The position numbers were made by a program, and so were the translations under genes. From contig CAAGND010000122.1 in assembly GCA_900771185.1 (NCBI GenBank), forward strand, positions 1-10,983: DNA of 10,983 nucleotides. Direction: 5' to 3'. Below the pieces are notes generated by a model that worked only from the letters and a program-made list of their open reading frames with translations, ran no database searches and was not told where the DNA came from. Source of the stretch: Clostridia bacterium (GTDB lineage Bacteria; Bacillota; Clostridia; Oscillospirales; Acutalibacteraceae). The first letter of the stretch is position 1; each line of letters begins with the position of its first letter. Of this stretch, positions 1 to 5,533 are shown in pieces.

Positions 1-642
1 AAAAAAGATGATTTCAACAGAGCATATGCGGCTCTCAGAGCGGATAATCCTATAATAGGTGACAGAGTGGTGCGCGGCGGCAGGATGTGTACCATTCCCG
101 TAAGACGTCCGATTTCAAAGATGATAGCCGACGGCTATGTGCTTTTGGGCGACAGCGCGTTTATGACCATACCGATGCTCGGAAGCGGCATGGCGAGCAG
201 CATAAGGGCAAGCAAAATTCTTTCAGAGGTCATTCTTGAAGCGGAGGACGGCGACCCGTTTTCCGCGAGCAACCTTTACAGATATCAGGTGCGTTTTATG
301 CGTGAGATGGGCGCGCGTTTCAGCGGAGTTGAACTGATGAAAAACTGGCTTCTGAACGCGCCGGCGGATAAGGTTGCTTTCCTCTTTAACGCGGGCGTCC
401 TGAGCGAGGAGGATTTGAAGGTGAGCTGTGTGGGTGAGATAATAAAGCTGACTCCCGCCTCAATCGCGCAAAAGGCTGTCAGAGGCAAAAAAGAGCTTGC
501 CCTGCTCCTTCAGTTAAGTGCGCTGCTTGCAAAAATAAATAAACAGATAAAAATAGCTGAAAATATACCCGATGAGTATGACGAAGAAAAGCTTGCCCGG
601 TGGCAGAAAAAATATTCCGAGGCATTCGGAGCGGAGATGTAG
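1..642 (+). CDS. Geranylgeranyl-reductase-like FAD-dependent oxidoreductase, C-terminal part (5' end outside window)
   Basis: The frame is open from the first base and ends at TAG 640-642, giving 213 residues of a protein whose start and N-terminal FAD-binding (GxGxxG) part lie outside the window. The visible part carries the second flavin-contact motif of this flavoprotein superfamily: DGYVLLGDSAF followed by MTIPMLGSGM and an alanine/serine-rich helix (window residues about 43-75). This GD...P..G.G arrangement is typical of geranylgeranyl reductase/digeranylglycerophospholipid reductase and related FAD monooxygenase-like enzymes. The rest is a helical C-terminal domain with no motif I recognise. 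The substrate cannot be told from this fragment; reduction of isoprenoid or other unsaturated groups is only a family-level guess. The next gene starts 8 bases after the stop, so the two are probably co-transcribed. Confidence 0.75.
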   Translation, partial: KKDDFNRAYAALRADNPIIGDRVVRGGRMCTIPVRRPISKMIADGYVLLGDSAFMTIPMLGSGMASSIRASKILSEVILEAEDGDPFSASNLYRYQVRFMREMGARFSGVELMKNWLLNAPADKVAFLFNAGVLSEEDLKVSCVGEIIKLTPASIAQKAVRGKKELALLLQLSALLAKINKQIKIAENIPDEYDEEKLARWQKKYSEAFGAEM

Positions 643-650
643 AGTCTGTG

Positions 651-1820
651 ATGAAGAAAAAGACGGTAGTTTATATATTGACGATAATATTGTCCGCCGT
701 TTACCTGTTTGTTGCGAGCAAGGCGACAATCGGTGACGGACGTGTCTTCGGTCAGGCTGAGGAAACTCCGTCAGTCAGGGCAAAGGTGCTGCGAATAACC
801 TATAAAGAAGATGTCTCATATGACAGCGACGGCGAGAGCACGACGAGCATGAAGATGATATACTTCGAGGCCGTCGCGCTCAGCGGCAGGGACAGAGGCA
901 AGACGCTCTATGCCGTGCAGGAGATCGACCTGATGTTTGCCCTGAGCCAGCCCGATGTTGAGGAGGGCGACAAGGTCATGCTTGCCTATTCTCCGACACA
1001 GGACGGCAGAGCCGATTATTATCTGAGCGATTATTCACGCACGGGGCCTCTGCTGGCGCTTTGCTGTGTGTTTTTCGTTTTGCTTCTGATATTCGGCAGA
1101 AAAAAGGGTCTTGACACTATAATATCATTGGCCTTCACCTGCCTTGCGGTGTTCGTGACACTCATTCCCGCCATTCTCAACGGGAAAAATATATATTTCT
1201 GGTCAATAATAACCTGCATTTTCATAACCGTGATGACGCTTCTCCTTGTCAATGGTGCGAATATTAAGAGCCTTTCGGCAGGAATAGGCTGCGTATGCGG
1301 CGTGCTCGTCTCCGGTCTTATTGTGCTGATGATAAGAGGCTCGATAAAGCTCACCGGTTTGCTGGAGGAGGAGTGGGTGTATCTTCACACGCTCAATCCC
1401 GACAAGCCCATTGACCTCAAAGCTGTGATTTTTGCCATGATAATTGTCGGAGCGGTCGGAGCCGTAATGGACGTTGCCATGTCAATAGCCTCGTCACTTT
1501 ATGAGATACATGAAAAATCACCTGCTCTGTCCTCACGGGAGCTTTTGAAATCGGGGCTTACGATAGGACGCGACATTATGGGCACAATGGCAAACACCCT
1601 TGTTCTCGCCTATATCGGCAGCTCTCTGACCTGCGTGCTGCTGCTCGTGTCTTACAGTGCAAATGTCACGCAGATAGTAAACCGCGAGCTGGTGGCCGTC
1701 GAAATTCTTCAGGCTCTGGCGGGCTCTCTCGGAATCCTGTCCGCCCTGCCGCTGACAGCGGCGGTCAGCACCTTCCTCCTCAAGCACTTCGCAAAGCGAA
1801 AGGAACCCGACGGGCGCTGA
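651..1820 (+). CDS. YibE/F family multi-pass membrane protein
   Basis: The protein is 389 residues from ATG 651. The frame is open upstream to an ATG at 600, but that start lies inside the preceding gene. ATG 651 follows a GGAG at 633-636 and directly begins a positively charged MKKK plus hydrophobic segment (residues about 5-22), as expected for this family. An extracytoplasmic region with beta-type sequence follows (about 25-130), then several membrane segments (about 132-150, 155-175, 182-200, 205-228, 253-280, 305-335, 345-375). The segment GAVGAVMDVAMSIASSLYEI and the following GRDIMGTMANTLVLAYIG are the characteristic conserved motifs of YibE/F proteins. Members are long-known Firmicutes membrane proteins of uncertain function, often assumed to be transporters. 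The gene is likely in one transcript with the upstream flavoprotein gene. Confidence 0.88.
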   Translation: MKKKTVVYILTIILSAVYLFVASKATIGDGRVFGQAEETPSVRAKVLRITYKEDVSYDSDGESTTSMKMIYFEAVALSGRDRGKTLYAVQEIDLMFALSQPDVEEGDKVMLAYSPTQDGRADYYLSDYSRTGPLLALCCVFFVLLLIFGRKKGLDTIISLAFTCLAVFVTLIPAILNGKNIYFWSIITCIFITVMTLLLVNGANIKSLSAGIGCVCGVLVSGLIVLMIRGSIKLTGLLEEEWVYLHTLNPDKPIDLKAVIFAMIIVGAVGAVMDVAMSIASSLYEIHEKSPALSSRELLKSGLTIGRDIMGTMANTLVLAYIGSSLTCVLLLVSYSANVTQIVNRELVAVEILQALAGSLGILSALPLTAAVSTFLLKHFAKRKEPDGR

Positions 1821-1838
1821 AACTCTACGGAGCGTTTA

Positions 1839-1867
1839 TTGAACTTTTTCTGCGTGTGTAATATCAT
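1839..1867 (+). promoter_or_regulatory. Candidate sigma-A-type promoter for the XRE-desulfoferrodoxin gene
   Basis: TTGAAC at 1839-1844 and TATCAT at 1862-1867 are separated by 17 bases, which is good spacing for a housekeeping promoter. The predicted transcription start near 1874 leaves only about 12 bases before ATG 1886 and would coincide with the ribosome binding site. Either the start site is slightly different or the gene is read through from the YibE/F gene. This is a motif match only. Confidence 0.35.
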
Positions 1868-1885
1868 ATATCCGGGGTGATAAGC

Positions 1886-2467
1886 ATGGATTGCGCAAAA
1901 ACCGGAAAGCTTATAAAGAGACTCAGACTCAGCAGCGGGATGACTCAGGCTCAGCTCGCTCACGCGCTCAATATCAGTGATAAGACGGTATCAAAGTGGG
2001 AGCGGGGACTCGGCTGCCCCGATGTCTCGCTGCTCGGTGAGCTGTCGGAGTGCCTCGGTGTCAATGTAGAGCGGCTTCTGTGCGGAGACATCAATGTCAA
2101 TGATATCGACGGAGGAAATATGAAAAATATCAAATTTTATGTCTGCCCGGACTGCGGCTCGGTGGTGACATCGATGGGCGGGGCAGAGGTGTCGTGCTGC
2201 GGCAGAAAACTGTTCGCATTGGAGGCAAGGCCGGAGCAGGGTACGCACAGCCTGGAGGTTCAGAACTCTGACGGGGAGTTTTATGTAACTTTCACACACG
2301 AGATGACAAAGACGCATTTTATAACATTTGTTGCGAGCGTCGCCTATGACAGAGTTACGCTTGTCCGGCTTTATCCGGAACAGAGCGGCGAGCTGAGAAT
2401 ACCGAATACACACGGCGGCAAGCTCTATTTCTACTGCAATAAGCACGGACTTTTTGTCAGCGAGTAA
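1886..2467 (+). CDS. XRE-family HTH protein fused to a desulfoferrodoxin-like (desulforedoxin + superoxide-reductase fold) domain
   Basis: The protein is 193 residues from ATG 1886, which has GGGGTGA (1874-1880) at normal spacing; an in-frame GTG at 1877 is less likely. Residues about 7-63 form a Cro/C1-type helix-turn-helix: GMTQAQLAHAL is followed by the recognition helix SDKTVSKWERG. After a short linker, residues 84-113 match the desulforedoxin domain of desulfoferrodoxin: C87-x2-C90 ... C104-C105, with FYVCPDCG and SCCGRKL. Residues about 115-193 match the superoxide-reductase (neelaredoxin) fold, with H121, H138 and H144 in THEMTKTHFI and C184/H187 in YCNKHGLF. In desulfoferrodoxin this His4-Cys set binds the catalytic iron, and all five ligands appear present here. 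Inference: a redox- or iron-responsive regulator, or an enzyme tethered to a DNA-binding domain. Superoxide reductase activity is not proven by sequence; the usual lysine near the first histidine is not evident. C-terminal tails of this kind occur on other Clostridia HTH proteins. Confidence 0.85.
   Translation: MDCAKTGKLIKRLRLSSGMTQAQLAHALNISDKTVSKWERGLGCPDVSLLGELSECLGVNVERLLCGDINVNDIDGGNMKNIKFYVCPDCGSVVTSMGGAEVSCCGRKLFALEARPEQGTHSLEVQNSDGEFYVTFTHEMTKTHFITFVASVAYDRVTLVRLYPEQSGELRIPNTHGGKLYFYCNKHGLFVSE
2111..2122 (+). promoter_or_regulatory. Internal ribosome binding site and in-frame ATG inside the XRE-desulfoferrodoxin gene
   Basis: GGAGGA at 2111-2116 is followed four bases after GGAGG by an in-frame ATG at 2120-2122 (codon 79). 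Initiation here would give a 115-residue free desulfoferrodoxin-like protein starting MKNIKFYVCPDCG, with the metal-binding module intact and no DNA-binding domain. The match to the anti-Shine-Dalgarno sequence is stronger than that of the main start. The GGAGGA also encodes two glycines of the linker, so it could be coincidental. Confidence 0.5.
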
Positions 2468-2483
2468 CTGAATTTCTGATTTT

Positions 2484-2530
2484 AAAAGCAAAAACAGACC
2501 GAAGAACGCCGCGGGTGGATAAGGAAGTAT
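2484..2530 (+). repeat. Left inverted repeat of the restriction-modification island
   Basis: This copy pairs with 5479-5524 in opposite orientation. The outer 20 bases (AAAAGCAAAAACAGACCGAA) match at 19 of 20 positions and the inner 12 bases (ATAAGGAAGTAT) at 12 of 12. The 14-15 bases between are only loosely similar, for about 38 of 47 aligned positions overall. It begins 16 bases after the XRE gene stop codon. Confidence 0.8.
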
Positions 2531-2563
2531 AACAAACTTAACTCATTCGTGGCATTGACAAGA

Positions 2564-2608
2564 TATAAATTAAGACATCAATCCAAAAGGTTGATGTCTT
2601 AATTTATA
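2564..2608. terminator. 18-bp perfect hairpin at the left end of the island, probable terminator of the restriction-modification transcript
   Basis: TATAAATTAAGACATCAA (2564-2581) and its exact complement (2591-2608) form an 18-bp stem with a 9-base loop. The stem base is A/T-rich on both sides, so it could slow transcription in either direction, but no separate long T-run follows it. Its position is symmetrical with the 13-bp hairpin at the right end of the island. Confidence 0.55.
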
Positions 2609-2635
2609 CCTAAATACGCAAGTTTTATGCACAAA

Positions 2636-2780
2636 ATGAGCGAGCAGACCATTTATGGACAGGTTGTCCAAAACGGTTCTGTCGCTCGTGCTTTCAGAGA
2701 GCAATGTATTTGGGTAGCCACACTCCAAATACCTCGTTAGGGTTACATCCTAAGACCTGTTTGCAAGAGTTAAACACAGG
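2636..2780. other. Structured non-coding segment: candidate small RNA or structured 3' UTR behind the methylase gene
   Basis: Several hairpins follow one another in about 145 bases. (a) 2636-2643 pairs with 2682-2689, 2645-2648 with 2678-2681 and 2649-2650 with 2675-2676, enclosing a 6-bp hairpin TGGACA/TGTCCA at 2656-2670. (b) GTATTTGG 2706-2713 pairs with 2725-2732 across an 11-base loop. (c) TTAGG 2737-2741 pairs with 2749-2753. (d) CCTG...CAGG pairs 2756-2759 with 2777-2780, plus TTT/AAA. It would form the 3' UTR of the minus-strand methylase transcript and ends before the 18-bp hairpin. No convincing promoter of its own was found, and it matches no RNA family I recognise. Confidence 0.45.
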
Positions 2781-2791
2781 CAGTTAAACAC
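2768..2791. repeat. Short direct repeat at the end of the methylase gene
   Basis: AGTTAAACAC occurs at 2768-2777 and again at 2782-2791, a 14-bp period. The repeat supplies the stop codon and last residues of the methylase protein, next to an AAAAAATTTTTT palindrome at 2795-2806. Slippage here could have shaped the unusual C-terminal end. Confidence 0.6.
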
Positions 2792-5157
2792 GTTAAAAAA
2801 TTTTTTGTCATATATAATTTGTTTGCCATATAATCTTCTATATATTCGTAATCGGGATTTCCATCTTTATCAGCTGGTAAGGGTATTTTGCTTTTTTCCA
2901 TATCTTCTTTTTTCCACTTGTCTATGAAAGCGTATCTTTTGCCTGCTGTTTTCAAAAGTGGAATAATGAAAAATGCAATTTCTCTATTCATTTCAAACTT
3001 TGGATATAAAACATTTACATCATCTGATGCCCAAAATATTTCATCTTGATAAAACGCTTCACCAATAGAACCATTATAACTTAGTGTAATTGTATTTTGT
3101 GGATGAAGGTGTTCATCGTTTGAGATGTAAGCAGTAATTCCATTGTTGATGGCACTTGCACCTATAAATCTTATTTTGCCATCTTTCATATCAGCTTTTG
3201 TTAATCGTTTCCCCTTTTGCACATTGAACAAATCGGATATTTGAAACAATTTCCAACTACTTATATCGATTTCTCCTGAAACATCGGATTTCTTCGCTGA
3301 CTGCAAGTCAGTCAGCGAAGAGCTGACTGCAAGTTCCAGATTTTTCATATATGATTCCATATGTGTTTCCTTTCCCTTTAGAACGATGGTTATATCGTTT
3401 CCTTTTGAGGATATTTCACTATCATACATAACTTTTTTCACCAAAGAATCGCTAAATTCTTTTACGTCAATTCCTTGCTTAAACATCAAATAATCCATCA
3501 TAGTTTTGATGAAATCTTCTTCAAAAATTTCGAATGGCTTTTCCGGCATTTGATAGCTCAAGTGTTCTGATGGCTTTATCCATTGTACAGTATCATCGCC
3601 TGATTGTTTGCGGATAATATCTACCCATCTATCTTCAATGCTTTGCCATCTGTCTTTAATATCTTGCCTACCTTGATTCTTTACTGTTTCCAAGCCATCA
3701 TCTTCTATGTAACAAGCAAAGATTTCCTTGTCATTTTGAGGAACTCCGGCTGTAAAAATAAAGATAGAAGTTGTAACACCTTCTGAAAAAACCTTTTCAG
3801 GCAGTTTAATGATTTTTTCAAGCGTGCTGTGTTTAAGAAGTTTTCTGCCTTTTTTATCCTTTTCTAATTTTTTATCAGGAAGAATAAAAGCACATTTTGT
3901 ATTCCTTGGTACATTTTTCAACACATTTTCAACAATTGTTAAGCAACCATATTTAGACTCGAAAGGCGGATTCATTAGTACTTTTGTGATATTTTTAGAT
4001 TTAATCCAATCGCAAGCCTCTTGACTTCTGCTGTCGAGGTGTTCCAAGTTGGTTTTTCCGTCTTTATGAATGAGCATATTTGCGCAAGCAAGAGCAAAAA
4101 TTTCTCTATCAAATTCAATTCCATATAATTGTGTATCTTTGATTTTTGAAGCCTTCTTTGTGTTAATCCCGCCAGCTTCTTTCATCATATTGCACATTGC
4201 TTTTACCAAAAAAGCTCCCGAACCGCAAGCTGCATCTAACACCCTATCATTTTGATTCACTTCAATCAGTCGATACATAAAAGAAGTAATATGATCCGGA
4301 GTAAAAACTTGACCGCTTTCGGACTTTTTCTTATATCGGTTAAACTCATTGAAGAAGATGCCCATAACATCTTCGCCGTTCCAATGATTAGAATTAACGC
4401 AATCCGATATTTCGGAAACCCAATTAATGAAATTATTAATTGCTTCTTGATTTGTAGTATTATTCATCTTGATTTCTGAATAAACCTCTGTAAGCAAATC
4501 AAGTTTCAAATTTTGTTTTCTGCTTTCTTCTAAAGATTTGGAAAGTGTACTAAGAATAGAGTTTTTCATCAATGTAAAGCTCATGTTCTCAATTAATAAT
4601 GCACCATATCTTTTAGCAACCAATGCACACGCTGTAAAAATCATACGATGATATAGATTTTTAATGCCAAATTCTGTATGCAGACAGTCATTTATACGCT
4701 TTGTCAGATTGTAAATATGTTGCTTATCAATATTATCTTGTGTGAAAAGCGACAAATAATATGATTTATCTTGAAGTACATTTGAAATTTCTGTTTTACA
4801 AAGTTCTATATCGTTTTTGAACACTCTAATATCTACGCCATTATATAGAATTCCACATACATTTTTATATTTTTTCCTGACTATATCACAGTTTTTAATA
4901 AGCTCATTTGCGTATTTTTGCAAGGAAATGTCTTCTTGCTCGGATTTAGTTTCCAAAATAATAGCAGGCATTGACAAATCATCGGGTAGATACCATCCAT
5001 CAGGTTTATCAATCACACCTTTAAACCCCAACTGATTAAATGTCGTAATTTGTCCCGTTCCTTGTTTTACATTGGTTTCAACTTTGTCAAATCCAAGTTG
5101 TATTTTAGCACTATCTCTAACTTCGTCCTCGGTACGATATACAATTTTATTTGCCAT
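2770..5157 (-). CDS. Single-chain N6-adenine DNA methylase with PD-(D/E)XK-like N-terminus and one target-recognition domain (type IIG-like restriction-modification)
   Basis: The protein has 795 residues, starting at ATG 5157 behind a GGAGGA site. Residues about 20-140 resemble the type I restriction nuclease N-terminal fold, with a possible PD-(D/E)XK core: D50, then E69-T-K71 at the end of a beta strand. Residues about 165-530 form the HsdM-like methylase: helical region, VFTPDHITSFM (284-294), SAM motif I DAACGSGAF (308-316) and catalytic NPPF (396-399), which indicates N6-adenine methylation. After a helical linker (about 540-630), residues 635-775 form one type I S-like target-recognition domain starting SSWKLFQISDLF and ending IPLPADKDGNPDYEYIEDYM. 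No separate R or S gene is nearby, so methylation, recognition and probably cleavage reside in one chain, as in type IIG enzymes. The start overlaps the upstream ribbon-helix-helix gene by 11 bases, indicating coupled translation. AT-rich composition points to horizontal acquisition. The last 18 residues look atypical. Methylation alone (orphan methylase) cannot be excluded. Confidence 0.85.
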   Translation of the reverse strand: MANKIVYRTEDEVRDSAKIQLGFDKVETNVKQGTGQITTFNQLGFKGVIDKPDGWYLPDDLSMPAIILETKSEQEDISLQKYANELIKNCDIVRKKYKNVCGILYNGVDIRVFKNDIELCKTEISNVLQDKSYYLSLFTQDNIDKQHIYNLTKRINDCLHTEFGIKNLYHRMIFTACALVAKRYGALLIENMSFTLMKNSILSTLSKSLEESRKQNLKLDLLTEVYSEIKMNNTTNQEAINNFINWVSEISDCVNSNHWNGEDVMGIFFNEFNRYKKKSESGQVFTPDHITSFMYRLIEVNQNDRVLDAACGSGAFLVKAMCNMMKEAGGINTKKASKIKDTQLYGIEFDREIFALACANMLIHKDGKTNLEHLDSRSQEACDWIKSKNITKVLMNPPFESKYGCLTIVENVLKNVPRNTKCAFILPDKKLEKDKKGRKLLKHSTLEKIIKLPEKVFSEGVTTSIFIFTAGVPQNDKEIFACYIEDDGLETVKNQGRQDIKDRWQSIEDRWVDIIRKQSGDDTVQWIKPSEHLSYQMPEKPFEIFEEDFIKTMMDYLMFKQGIDVKEFSDSLVKKVMYDSEISSKGNDITIVLKGKETHMESYMKNLELAVSSSLTDLQSAKKSDVSGEIDISSWKLFQISDLFNVQKGKRLTKADMKDGKIRFIGASAINNGITAYISNDEHLHPQNTITLSYNGSIGEAFYQDEIFWASDDVNVLYPKFEMNREIAFFIIPLLKTAGKRYAFIDKWKKEDMEKSKIPLPADKDGNPDYEYIEDYMANKLYMTKNFLTCLTACV
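3292..3334. repeat. Hairpin and direct repeat inside the methylase/recognition-domain linker
   Basis: CTTCGCTGACT (3292-3302) and its complement (3310-3320) form an 11-bp stem with a 7-base loop. GCTGACTGCAAGT occurs at 3296-3308 and again at 3322-3334, 26 bp apart. The repeats encode the linker (about residues 608-622) between the methylase helices and the target-recognition domain. A 26-bp period is not a multiple of three, so recombination between the copies would shift the frame and separate the recognition domain. Confidence 0.6.
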
Positions 5158-5338
5158 TGCCGTTTCCTCCGTTTTCTTCTTGCTTCTTTAGGTATTCATC
5201 AGCCGCTTTATTAAACAAATCTGCCATACTGTGCATATCATCATCATAGGCAATGGCTGCGAGCAAACGTTTAACTTTATCAGGAGCCATTCTAAATTGG
5301 ACTTGTCTTGTTCGAGTGGATTTATTTTCCTTAACCAA
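5147..5338 (-). CDS. Small ribbon-helix-helix DNA-binding protein, likely controller of the restriction-modification operon
   Basis: The protein is 63 residues. The start is a TTG (5338-5336) placed 8 bases after a GGAGG (5353-5349 region); no ATG or GTG lies nearby in frame, so the strong ribosome binding site decides the start. The layout fits a ribbon-helix-helix fold: a short strand RQVQFRM (residues about 11-17), helix A from PDKVKRLLAAIAYDD (about 19-33), a turn, and helix B SMADLFNKAADEYLKKQ (about 37-53), followed by a disordered Gly/Asn tail. It has the alternating strand residues and basic N-terminus of such dimeric repressors. The gene overlaps the methylase start by 11 bases. TGATAT repeats lie over its promoter, so autoregulation, analogous to HTH controller proteins of other restriction-modification systems, is the natural inference. 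An antitoxin role is less likely because no toxin is present. Confidence 0.72.
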   Translation of the reverse strand: MVKENKSTRTRQVQFRMAPDKVKRLLAAIAYDDDMHSMADLFNKAADEYLKKQEENGGNGNGK

Positions 5339-5354
5339 AGATATTGCCTCCTAT

Positions 5355-5388
5355 ATGATATCATTCAATCTTGATATTATGATATCAT
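5355..5388. promoter_or_regulatory. Probable ribbon-helix-helix operator
   Basis: The palindrome ATGATATCAT occurs twice, at 5355-5364 and 5379-5388, 24 bp apart. A further TGATAT lies at 5372-5377. The three TGATAT units start at 5356, 5372 and 5380, in an 8-bp register, which suits arrays of ribbon-helix-helix dimers. The right copy overlaps the last base pairs of the -10 box and the expected transcription start, so occupancy should block the promoter. Confidence 0.6.
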
Positions 5389-5414
5389 TATACCAATTAG
5401 AAATCAAGTCATAA
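5387..5414 (-). promoter_or_regulatory. Promoter of the restriction-modification operon
   Basis: Read on the minus strand, a perfect TATAAT (5392-5387) is preceded by TGG, giving an extended -10. A weak -35 element TTATGA (5414-5409) lies 16 bases upstream. The expected start is near 5380, inside the TGATATCA palindrome. Confidence 0.6.
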
Positions 5415-5430
5415 CTGAAAATTTTGCTTA

Positions 5431-5476
5431 AAAAATGGTGTAACCTCATATTGCTGAGGTTACACCACCATTTTTT
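5431..5476. terminator. Bidirectional intrinsic terminator, serving the mannosidase gene on the minus strand
   Basis: TGGTGTAACCTCA (5436-5448) and its exact complement (5455-5467) form a 13-bp stem with a 6-base loop. The stem is flanked by A5-6 on the left and T6 (5471-5476) on the right, so a U-run follows the hairpin in both directions. It lies about 65 bases past the mannosidase stop codon, but inside the putative island. It also isolates the restriction-modification promoter from mannosidase read-through. Confidence 0.85.
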
Positions 5477-5478
5477 AA

Positions 5479-5524
5479 ATACTTCCTTATTAACCCGGGG
5501 AAAATTCGGCCTGTTTTTGCTTTT
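5479..5524 (-). repeat. Right inverted repeat of the restriction-modification island
   Basis: The reverse complement begins AAAAGCAAAAACAGGCCGAA and ends ATAAGGAAGTAT, matching the left copy (2484-2530) at both ends with a looser middle. It begins 9 bases beyond the mannosidase stop codon (5534). Confidence 0.8.
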
Positions 5525-5533
5525 ATTTTAATC

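Larger units (their letters stand above)
2484..5524. mobile_element. Putative 3.04-kb transposase-less island carrying a restriction-modification operon
   Basis: The segment is bounded by inverted repeats (2484-2530 and 5479-5524) and differs sharply in base composition from both flanks: the interior is visibly AT-rich, while flanking genes are near 50 percent GC. It contains only a ribbon-helix-helix gene, a restriction-modification gene, two hairpin terminators just inside the ends, and a structured non-coding segment. The bases immediately outside both ends read ATTTT (2479-2483 and 5525-5529), compatible with a 5-bp target duplication, although this sequence is simple enough to match by chance. 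There is no transposase or integrase, so any movement would need functions supplied in trans. The alternative is that only the inner 12-bp repeats belong to the insert and the outer arms are a split terminator. Confidence 0.5.

Noticed and set aside
600..650. Upstream start for the YibE/F protein at 600
   Set aside because: It lies inside the preceding coding region and adds a charged segment before the natural MKKK-hydrophobic N-terminus; ATG 651 has a plausible ribosome binding site.
2555..2560. Perfect TTGACA -35 box at the left end of the island
   Set aside because: No -10-like sequence lies 16-18 bases downstream; that stretch is the arm of the 18-bp hairpin.
2627..2740. 37-residue plus-strand frame starting ATG 2627
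   Set aside because: There is no ribosome binding site or recognisable family; the DNA is better explained by its hairpins.
2610..2780. Structured segment as an omega RNA of TnpB/IscB, integron attC site or group II intron domain
   Set aside because: No TnpB, IscB, integrase or reverse transcriptase is nearby, and the conserved core sequences of those elements are not evident; it is left as unclassified.
2484..5524. Toxin-antitoxin, BREX or DISARM reading of the island
   Set aside because: Only a ribbon-helix-helix gene and one methylase-type protein are present; no toxin, PglZ-like, helicase or phospholipase D gene is visible.
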